Positions 1 through 4,513 of a stretch of DNA of 11,481 nt are shown piece after piece. How positions within the stretch are numbered: the stretch's first letter is position 1; each line of letters opens with the position of its first letter. The translations under genes and the position numbers were made by a program. This DNA is from Phycisphaerales bacterium (lineage in GTDB: Bacteria; Planctomycetota; Phycisphaerae; Tepidisphaerales; Tepidisphaeraceae), in contig JAQGHH010000356.1 in the NCBI GenBank assembly GCA_028288945.1, forward strand, positions 1-11,481, written 5' to 3'. Under the pieces are notes generated by a model that did not search any database, was not told where the DNA came from, and saw only the letters and a list, made by a program, of their open reading frames with translations.

Positions 1-539
1 ACAACGTCCCGCACGAGTGGATCGCGCGGATGAAGAACTGCCTGCGCAAACTCGCCCCGGTCTTCAACACCAACCGCATGGTCCGCGACTACGCCGAGAA
101 GTTCTACGTCCCCGCCTTCGACCGCGGCACGCTCCTGGCCGGCGACGGGCTCAAACGCGCCATCGCCCTGGCCAAAGCCAAGGACTCCCTCCGCCACCTC
201 TGGGGCAACATCCGCATCGTCGGCGTCCACACCAGCGGCAACGGCCACTTCAAGGTCGGCGACAGCATGCAAGTCGAAGCCCTGGTGGACCTGCCGGGCG
301 TGGACCCCAAGGACCTGACGGTCCAGCTCTACGCCGGCCCCGTCAGCGCGCGAGGAGAAATCGAGCAGCCGCAGGCGCTGGCGATGACCCACTCCAAGGC
401 CCTGGCCCCCGACCGGCACCTGTTCGTAGGCAGCATCGACTGCCGCCTAAGCGGCCGCCAGGGCTTCGCGATAAGAATCCTCCCCGGCACGCCCGATTTG
501 GCAACGCCGTTCGAGCCGGGCTTGATCCTGTGGAATTGA
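1..539 (+). CDS. glgP: Alpha-glucan (glycogen) phosphorylase, C-terminal part
   Basis: The reading frame is open from the window's left edge (first full codon at 3) to TGA at 537-539, so only about the last 178 residues are present and the start lies upstream. The visible part carries a stretch typical of the end of the alpha-glucan phosphorylase family (GT35, the bacterial TIGR02094-type subfamily): WIARMKN, then FNTNRMVRDYAEKFYVPA. After it comes the C-terminal beta-rich extension, with GDSMQVEALVDLPG, VQLYAGPVS and a terminal region ending in GLILWN. Such enzymes use phosphate to release glucose-1-phosphate from glycogen or other alpha-1,4-glucans in the cytoplasm. The catalytic core and the pyridoxal-phosphate lysine would lie upstream and cannot be checked here. 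No strong terminator hairpin is visible just after the stop. Family assignment is by recognition of these motifs; substrate is inferred. Confidence 0.92.
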   Translation, partial: NVPHEWIARMKNCLRKLAPVFNTNRMVRDYAEKFYVPAFDRGTLLAGDGLKRAIALAKAKDSLRHLWGNIRIVGVHTSGNGHFKVGDSMQVEALVDLPGVDPKDLTVQLYAGPVSARGEIEQPQALAMTHSKALAPDRHLFVGSIDCRLSGRQGFAIRILPGTPDLATPFEPGLILWN

Positions 540-716
540 CCCGGGCGGATCGTTCTGACAGAAGTCGACCGGGCGGTAATTACGAGAAATGATCGTCCCG
601 GCCCCCGTCCTCCTCCCCACCGCTCCGCTGCCCGTCGCGAATGGGTCAGCCGCAACGCGCAGCGGAGCGCGGTACGCCAAGCACAAAGAACGCAAAAGAG
701 GATGGAATCGCTCCGC

Positions 717-784
717 CTCAACCCCTCCGTTTTGGCCAGTTTCTTGCGAAGCCCGATTTGGATGCAGAAAACGGGACGGCTCTG
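717..784 (+). repeat. Diverged copy of the 1501-1670 repeat family
   Basis: Two blocks match parts of the inverted-repeat element at 1501-1670. Bases 717-755 align over the same length (39 nt) with 1532-1570, sharing CTCAACCC and TTTCTTGCG.AGCCCG at about 80 percent identity by eye. Bases 764-784 (GCAGAAAACGGGACGGCTCTG without its last base is 20 nt) match the reverse complement of 1644-1665 with about one substitution and one indel. The two blocks are in an order different from the other copy, so this looks like a fragmentary or rearranged member of a dispersed repeat family. It is not coding. Confidence 0.55.
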
Positions 785-912
785 AATCTCTTCGATGACC
801 GCCATTAAATTGAGAGCGGTCCTTATGACCCCTTTTCCTTTTCATCAGCGTGTTGAATTCGCAGTGGATTCAAGGGGGCGGCCAACGCGTCGCAAATCCG
901 ACGAACTCTGAT

Positions 913-918
913 TATAAT
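913..918 (+). promoter_or_regulatory. Possible -10 box (TATAAT)
   Basis: A perfect TATAAT hexamer lies about 147 bases upstream of the small membrane-protein gene that starts at 1065. No good TTGACA-like box is found at the right distance upstream, so the call rests on one hexamer in an A/T-rich patch and may be chance. Confidence 0.2.
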
Positions 919-1064
919 TACTGAGCGAACTGGTATTTCTATTACGATGCAACCGCGAGCATTTCCGTGAAGGCCGGAACCTCAGGCGATCCCGAATTTT
1001 AATTCGATGAACCACAGGGGCGAATCCACCTTTGTCGGCAGCTGCCAGGAAGAGGCAAGACGCA

Positions 1065-1457
1065 ATGAAAACAAGTACAATTGCGCCAATATTGTCCGTA
1101 TGGCGATGGTGGGAGCCTACTTTTGTCCCTCTATTAATCTGTTTAACAATCGTATGTTGGTTGGGGTTCCCGCTTGCGTACTTGGGAGTGCAATCGGGCA
1201 ATCCCCAGCTTCCTACGCGGCTTACAGTGACTAACCTAACGAATGGCGATCGGCTTCCCAAAATGACAACAGCCGCTCAGATGGTTGCTCAGGCACGATT
1301 CATGCGTTTGATCAGTTTTACTGTGTTGATAGCATCAATTGTATGTGCGATGGTTTTAGGAGACATCAAGATTCGGCTATCGGTTTATCAGGTAGTCCTT
1401 TGGCTGGATTTTTTAATTCTAACGCTATTCCTAATTGGAATACTCGTAATGCTATGA
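1065..1457 (+). CDS. Small orphan membrane protein (three predicted helices)
   Basis: This is a 130-residue frame that I do not recognise. The ATG at 1065 is chosen over the ATG at 1032 because a purine-rich Shine-Dalgarno-like run (AGGAAGAGG, 1047-1055) sits nine bases upstream of it, and the protein then begins with a short polar segment before the first helix. Hydrophobic segments are at residues about 20-41, 81-98 and 107-129, with a polar loop at about 44-78 between the first two. The end of the protein is almost entirely hydrophobic. Codon use is visibly more A/T-rich than in the flanking GC-rich genes, which suggests acquisition. It converges on the minus-strand membrane gene at 1753-2199, with an inverted-repeat element between them. 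A frame on the opposite strand (845-1261) is also open but has no comparable start signal. Confidence 0.6.
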   Translation: MKTSTIAPILSVWRWWEPTFVPLLICLTIVCWLGFPLAYLGVQSGNPQLPTRLTVTNLTNGDRLPKMTTAAQMVAQARFMRLISFTVLIASIVCAMVLGDIKIRLSVYQVVLWLDFLILTLFLIGILVML

Positions 1458-1752
1458 GTATGTGCTTATGGTCAAACAAGCGAGGAAAAGGTGTGGGGAC
1501 CGTACGGAAAATGGGGACAGGTCTGCTCTGTCTCAACCCTCCCTTTTCCTCCATTTTCTTGCGGAGCCCGCTTTTAAAATCACCGAGAAAATTGCCTCCG
1601 TTCGAAGCGGCGTGAGCGGACGCAACAGAGGGTTGAGACAGAGCAGAGTCGTCCCGTTTTTCTGCTTCGAAGCCAATCGTAGCCAGCGGCTTTGGCCGCC
1701 CCTGTTATAGTACCGTTATTTGCGCCGCGCGCTGGTAACGCCTCAGGTAGAC
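1458..1752. other. Intergenic region between convergent membrane genes
   Basis: These 295 bases between two converging genes are largely filled by the inverted-repeat element at 1501-1670. To its right is a small hairpin, GCGGC/GCCGC with a TTTG loop (1686-1699), which has no following T-run and so is only a weak terminator candidate. No gene is supported; the open frames here (for example 1462-1710 and the reverse frame 1366-1554) are translations of the repeat arms. Confidence 0.6.
1501..1670. repeat. Inverted-repeat element (MITE- or REP-like)
   Basis: A perfect 20-bp inverted repeat is formed by 1522-1541 (TCTGCTCTGTCTCAACCCTC) and 1628-1647 (its exact reverse complement). Outside the perfect arms, similarity continues imperfectly: the left side reads GGAAAATGGGGACAGG and the right side, reversed, reads CAGAAAAACGGGACGAC, so each arm is about 35-40 bases. 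The 86 bases between the perfect arms contain no open frame of note. It lies between two convergent genes, and a related fragment is present at 717-784. Known parallels are non-autonomous miniature elements and REP sequences mobilised by an IS200-like RAYT transposase elsewhere in the genome; no transposase is encoded in this window. A bidirectional terminator role is also possible because transcription of both genes runs into the stem. Confidence 0.7.
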
Positions 1753-2199
1753 TCAATGCTTAAATGCACAGGTTAAGACAAACGAAAGAATCAGGAGCAA
1801 TATCGGCCACGAATAATAGAGGGTTGCACCGAATCGATTGCTGGCGGAAAATGGATGCCCGCTAAGTAAGTGAGTGATTCGTCTGAAATCATTTGGGTCC
1901 GTACTGAAAAGACGATTCTCAAGCTTTTTTGCGGACTCGACGGTGACTCTAACCGCGGACTCGAAACGCCATACCGCGAAGGTCAGCATCAGCACTGCAA
2001 GGGTGATCCCCGTTCCGAGTAGGAATTTTGTGTACTGGCCAATTCTGTCCGCACCATGAATGATGGCAAATGCCGCGAAGATTAACGCGGTCGATTGAGT
2101 AAGGAGAGAAACCACAATTGTGTTGAGCTGCACGATGTTTGCTCGCATCGTTTGCCATGCGACGATGTCTTGGGGGGCAATCGGCGGTATATCGCTCAT
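1753..2199 (-). CDS. Small membrane protein of unknown function
   Basis: This is a 148-residue protein that I cannot name. The start is placed at the ATG at 2199, not at the upstream in-frame start at 2244, because a clear ribosome-binding site (GGAAAGGA) lies eight bases before it. The N-terminal part is a polar, probably amphipathic helix (residues about 8-27). Two hydrophobic helices follow at about 28-48 and 58-78, then a charged soluble stretch at about 79-125 with lysine- and arginine-rich helices, and a C-terminal helix at about 127-145. It reads convergently toward the gene at 1065-1457 and divergently from the antitoxin gene at 2458. Its composition is less GC-rich than that of the larger genes in the window. 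The good start signal and sensible topology make it a likely real gene. Confidence 0.72.
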   Translation of the reverse strand: MSDIPPIAPQDIVAWQTMRANIVQLNTIVVSLLTQSTALIFAAFAIIHGADRIGQYTKFLLGTGITLAVLMLTFAVWRFESAVRVTVESAKKLENRLFSTDPNDFRRITHLLSGHPFSASNRFGATLYYSWPILLLILSFVLTCAFKH

Positions 2200-2457
2200 C
2201 GGATGTGTCCTTTCCGTTTGAGCGAAGTCTATCCGAAAACCCACCGTCTCTCAGTTATTCCTTCAATCGCCGTTTCTAACCTCGATCAAGACCCGTAAAG
2301 GGCTTCTCCCTTTTTCCGCTCGACGATGAACAACGGGCAAATATGCCTCATCCCGTGTTCCAAGACTTGTTAACATTTCCGCCGGGGAACTCTAGTCATG
2401 GCGTCGGGGCCTAAACACGACTGGTACCGAAAGCCGGCCGCGCGGTAGAATCCGGCG
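2200..2457. other. Divergent intergenic region
   Basis: These 258 bases separate the minus-strand membrane gene from the antitoxin gene. The left end carries the ribosome-binding site of the membrane gene (complement of about 2207-2214). The right end carries a TAGAAT hexamer just before the antitoxin start. I see no other gene, hairpin or repeat. Confidence 0.5.
2446..2451 (+). promoter_or_regulatory. -10-like box directly before the antitoxin start
   Basis: TAGAAT ends six bases before the ATG at 2458, and there is no Shine-Dalgarno sequence in that gap. If this is the -10 element, transcription would start at or very near the A of the ATG, giving a leaderless mRNA. The -35 region is weak, so this is inference from position. 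Confidence 0.35.
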
Positions 2458-2697
2458 ATGAGCACGATCAGTGTCCAGGAGATTCAACGCAACCCGGCGG
2501 ATTTTCTCCATCGCGTGGCGGCGGGCGAGGCCATCCTTGTCCTCGATGGGCAGCGCGCTGTGGCGGAAGTCAAGCCGTTGGGGGCGCGCCCCGCCGGTCA
2601 ATGTCCGTGGGGTCTGGCCGCCGGGGAATTCACGGTCCCGGATGACTTCGATGTCCCGTTGCCGGACGACGTTTTGAACGACTTCGAGGGGCGATGA
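2458..2697 (+). CDS. Phd/YefM-type antitoxin (prevent-host-death family)
   Basis: This 79-residue protein begins with an N-terminal DNA-binding/dimerisation region typical of Phd/YefM antitoxins: VQEIQRNPADFLHRVAAGE followed by the strand-forming ILVLDGQRAVAEVKPL. The C-terminal half (from about residue 50, with CPWGLAAGEFTVPDDFD and an acidic tail) is the part that normally wraps around and neutralises a cognate toxin. Such antitoxins also repress their own operon. The stop overlaps the start of the next gene (ATGA at 2694-2697), the usual translationally coupled arrangement of antitoxin and PIN toxin. The partner gene is truncated, so this antitoxin appears to have lost its toxin. No Shine-Dalgarno sequence precedes the start. 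Length and motifs are normal for the family. Confidence 0.85.
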   Translation: MSTISVQEIQRNPADFLHRVAAGEAILVLDGQRAVAEVKPLGARPAGQCPWGLAAGEFTVPDDFDVPLPDDVLNDFEGR

Positions 2698-2801
2698 GAA
2701 TCCTTCTCGACACGCACGTCTTCCTTTGGCACATCACCGGCGATGCAAAAATGCCCGCGACGTTTCGCGATGCGCTTCTCGATCGGCTCCCGCTGATCTA
2801 A
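2694..2801 (+). pseudogene. Truncated PIN-domain (VapC-type) toxin
   Basis: The frame starts at the ATG that overlaps the antitoxin stop and encodes MRILLDTHVFLWHITGDA followed by a short helix, then stops at TAA (2799-2801) after 35 residues. The beginning is a classic PIN-domain N-terminus: the first catalytic acidic residue is Asp6 in LLDTH, and FLWHITGD is the usual continuation. Intact VapC toxins of this class are about 125-135 residues and use three or four acidic residues to bind the metal for RNA cleavage. Here all acidic residues beyond the first are missing, so nuclease activity is not expected. The remainder is not found in another frame: the C-terminal end of the opposing HTH gene begins 12 bases later. 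A deletion that also brought in the downstream gene is the simplest explanation. The final residues (RLPLI) could be the end of the original protein after an internal deletion, but this is speculative. Confidence 0.78.
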
Positions 2802-2813
2802 TGGTCGAAACGT

Positions 2814-3455
2814 CTATTGTTTCAACGCGGCGGTGCCGAGCCTGATGATGTCGGCGAACCGGTGAGTCTGGTCCATGGGGATGGTGTCCAGCGCTTTGTA
2901 CATCTCGCTCGCCATGGGATCGTCCCCCCCAAGATCGGCGGCGTTCGCCTTGGAGTCTTGCTCCTGACGCTGCTGGGCATTTTGTGCGGCGGCGCCGTCG
3001 GCGAAGGCGCCCAGGTGCTTGAGGAGCAGCAGCGCCATCTTGCCGTCGCCGCGGTCGCAGGCCTCGGCCACGCGTGCCGCGGCGCGGGGGGCGGCGGCCA
3101 GCAACTGGCGGCGGACAAGCTGCATCGTCCCCTCGCGGACGGCGTCCAGGGCCGCCATGAAGTCCTCATCCTCGCGCAGCCACCGGTGGAGGGTGCGCCG
3201 GTGCACGCCGGCGGCGGCGGATGCACAGGCGATCGTACGGCCCAGCGCGAGCTCGACGAAGGCCAGCCGCTGGCGGTTGCGGAGTTCCTTGAGTTTTGGC
3301 GGGGCGTCGTCCGGCGGGGTGAGGTCGTCTTCGACTTCGGAGGGCGCGACGGTCAGGGCCTGGAGGTCGGCCGTGGATGCCGCCGCATCGGGCGCTCCGG
3401 CAGGAACGTTTGCCACGGGAGAGGAATCGCCGCTTGAATGGGGTGTGTTGTTCAT
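2814..3455 (-). CDS. Orphan HTH protein resembling phage terminase small subunits
   Basis: This is a 213-residue protein with three parts. Residues 1-55 are low-complexity, rich in Ala, Pro, Ser and Asp, and probably disordered. Residues about 56-100 contain a helix-turn-helix of the kind seen in terminase small subunits and related phBC6A51-type proteins: NRQRLAFVELALGRTIACASAAAGVHRRTLHRWLREDEDFMAAL. Residues about 101-155 form long Ala/Arg-rich helices (VRRQLLAAAPRAAARVAEACDRGDGKMALLLLKHLG), typical of the scaffold that follows this HTH. The tail (156-213) is Gln-rich and then acidic. No large terminase subunit, portal or capsid gene is nearby, so a packaging role is unlikely and a DNA-binding or regulatory role is more plausible. 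The start at 3455 has no obvious Shine-Dalgarno sequence. The gene ends 12 bases from the broken toxin, and its upstream region is rich in palindromes. Confidence 0.78.
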   Translation of the reverse strand: MNNTPHSSGDSSPVANVPAGAPDAAASTADLQALTVAPSEVEDDLTPPDDAPPKLKELRNRQRLAFVELALGRTIACASAAAGVHRRTLHRWLREDEDFMAALDAVREGTMQLVRRQLLAAAPRAAARVAEACDRGDGKMALLLLKHLGAFADGAAAQNAQQRQEQDSKANAADLGGDDPMASEMYKALDTIPMDQTHRFADIIRLGTAALKQ

Positions 3456-3579
3456 GGGACCGAAGTTAGCAAAATGATCGGGTCAATATCCAGTTTTACT
3501 ATTGGGGGCCGGGCGGCTGGTGGGTGACGTGGACCGGGCCCTAGGCCGGGACGTCTAATAGCATATTATTGCTTAGCCG

Positions 3580-3597
3580 CGGGGTCCGGAGGCCCCG
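3580..3597. other. GC-rich hairpin
   Basis: CGGGGTC (3580-3586) can pair with GGCCCCG (3591-3597) through seven pairs, one of them a wobble, around a CGGA loop. There is no T-run on either side, so a standard intrinsic terminator is not supported. It could still act on read-through from the LysE gene. Confidence 0.4.
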
Positions 3598-3606
3598 TCC
3601 CGGGCC

Positions 3607-3621
3607 TGTCACAGTGTGACA
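3607..3621. promoter_or_regulatory. Perfect 15-bp palindrome, operator-like
   Basis: TGTCACA-G-TGTGACA is a perfect inverted repeat with 7-base arms and a single central base. This size and symmetry suit binding of a dimeric regulator. It lies about 150 bases upstream of the HTH gene. The same half-site sequence recurs at 3706-3712 and, as GTGACA, at 3717-3722. Regulator and function are not known. Confidence 0.45.
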
Positions 3622-3658
3622 CGACTTGATTTTCAGATAACTTCCGTTCCACAAGTGT

Positions 3659-3675
3659 CTTAAATGTTATTTAAG
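3659..3675. other. A/T-rich hairpin
   Basis: CTTAAAT (3659-3665) and ATTTAAG (3669-3675) are perfect inverted 7-base arms around GTT. It lies about 50 bases past the LysE stop on that gene's strand. It lacks the GC-rich stem of an intrinsic terminator, so it may instead be a protein-binding site or a DNA-unwinding patch. Confidence 0.4.
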
Positions 3676-3725
3676 GCAATTTTATGATAGGAAACGGGGG
3701 CCGGATGTGACAAAAGGTGACATGC

Positions 3726-4391
3726 CTAAGCCGCGCGGCGCTGACCCGAGAACGCCGTGTAAAGCCCCAGTCCCAGGAACACGCCGCCGCTCAATCCGCG
3801 TCCAATTCGGCGCGGGGTGCGCGCGCCTTCCAGGGCCGGCGCGACGGATCCCGCCGAGAGGGCGTATAACGAATCGGTCGTGGCGGCAATCGCCACGAAC
3901 ATCGCGCCCAGCAAGATGCAGCCCGATGCCGACGTCGCGTGCCGCCCCATGAACTGGGGCAAGAACGCGGCGAAAAAGATCGCCGTCTTGGGGTTCAGCA
4001 GCGCGACGACCAACCCGTCCCGGAAAATACGGGCGGGCGTGGCGGAGGATGGTGCGACGGGATTGGCCTTGTCGCCCTTTGAGAGCAGTGTTCTTAGGCC
4101 CAGATAAATCAGATACGCCGCCCCGGCATATTTGACCACCGTAAACGCGAAGGATGAGACGGCAAACCAGGCCGCGAGCCCGACGGCCGCGCCGATCGCG
4201 TTGCCCAGATTCCCCGCCGCGACCCCGGCAACGGACGCGAGGCCCGCTCGCCGGCCCTGTGCAAGACTTCGAGTCACGATATAGAGCACACCCGGCCCCG
4301 GGGTTATGGCGAGAATGAAGCTTGCCGCCAGAAATGCGGTCAGCAACGGGCGGGATGGCAATTCAGCAAACACGGGGTTCCGACGAATCAT
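3726..4391 (-). CDS. LysE/RhtB-family amino-acid exporter
   Basis: This is a 221-residue inner-membrane protein with the marks of the LysE/RhtB family. These are the first helix ending in ITPGPGVLYIVTRSLAQGRRAG (TPGP at residues 30-33), the glycine-rich second helix GVAAGNLGNAIGAAVGLA, VVKYAGAAYLIYLGLRTLLS, FRDGLVVALLNPKTAIFFAAFLPQF (about 125-147), and a last helix SGGVFLGLGLYTAFSG. Five to six membrane helices are expected. The family exports amino acids or related small molecules using the proton gradient; the substrate cannot be told from the sequence. The ATG at 4391 is preferred because it gives a near-normal length; an in-frame TTG at 4415 would add eight residues, and neither has a good ribosome-binding site. 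It lies 122 bases downstream of the propeller gene on the same strand and could be read with it, but functional linkage is not evident. Confidence 0.92.
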   Translation of the reverse strand: MIRRNPVFAELPSRPLLTAFLAASFILAITPGPGVLYIVTRSLAQGRRAGLASVAGVAAGNLGNAIGAAVGLAAWFAVSSFAFTVVKYAGAAYLIYLGLRTLLSKGDKANPVAPSSATPARIFRDGLVVALLNPKTAIFFAAFLPQFMGRHATSASGCILLGAMFVAIAATTDSLYALSAGSVAPALEGARTPRRIGRGLSGGVFLGLGLYTAFSGQRRAA

Positions 4392-4513
4392 GGACGATGT
4401 TGAGGTGATCGGCAACCCGTTGAACTCGCGGCCCGGGCCCGGCGCGGAGGGGTGACGTTGGGGGCGCGATTACGATGGTTTGATCCTCCAACAGAACCAC
4501 GCCTTCGGGCGCT

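Larger units (their letters stand above)
540..1064. other. Gene-free stretch with repeat fragments
   Basis: About 525 bases separate the phosphorylase stop from the next supported start. The short frames here have no recognisable protein character and overlap repeat sequence. The stretch contains a repeat fragment at 717-784, annotated separately. From about 840 onward the base composition becomes visibly richer in A and T, with a TATAAT hexamer at 913-918 but no convincing -35 box 16-18 bases before it. I see no RNA gene. Confidence 0.6.
3456..3725. other. Palindrome-rich intergenic region
   Basis: These 270 bases lie between the LysE stop and the start of the HTH gene, both on the minus strand. 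The left part (3500-3606) is GC-rich and the right part (3622-3690) is A/T-rich. It contains TAATA-gca-TATTA (3556-3568), a GC-rich hairpin (3580-3597), the perfect odd-centred palindrome at 3607-3621, an A/T-rich hairpin (3659-3675) and two GTGACA copies exactly ten bases apart (3707-3712 and 3717-3722). No coding frame is supported. Confidence 0.7.

Noticed and set aside
447..845. A 132-codon minus-strand frame
   Set aside because: It overlaps the end of the phosphorylase gene and reads through repeat sequence; the product is Arg-rich and lacks any fold-like pattern.
845..1261. A 138-codon minus-strand frame opposite the small membrane protein
   Set aside because: It has one hydrophobic stretch but no start signal. 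The plus-strand frame has a good ribosome-binding site and a coherent three-helix topology.
1366..1710. Two frames on opposite strands sharing a GLRQSR-like peptide
   Set aside because: The shared peptide comes from the two arms of the inverted repeat translated on opposite strands, not from related proteins.
2817..3437. A 206-codon plus-strand frame opposite the HTH gene
   Set aside because: The minus-strand product has a recognisable HTH and helical scaffold; the plus-strand product is a glycine- and arginine-rich shadow.
3580..3597. Intrinsic terminator for the LysE gene
   Set aside because: The hairpin is stable but is about 130 bases past the stop and lacks a T-run, so it is listed only as a hairpin.
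2814..3725. A prophage or terminase module
   Set aside because: Only a single terminase-small-subunit-like protein is present; there is no integrase, large terminase, portal or capsid gene and no attachment-site duplication that I can see.
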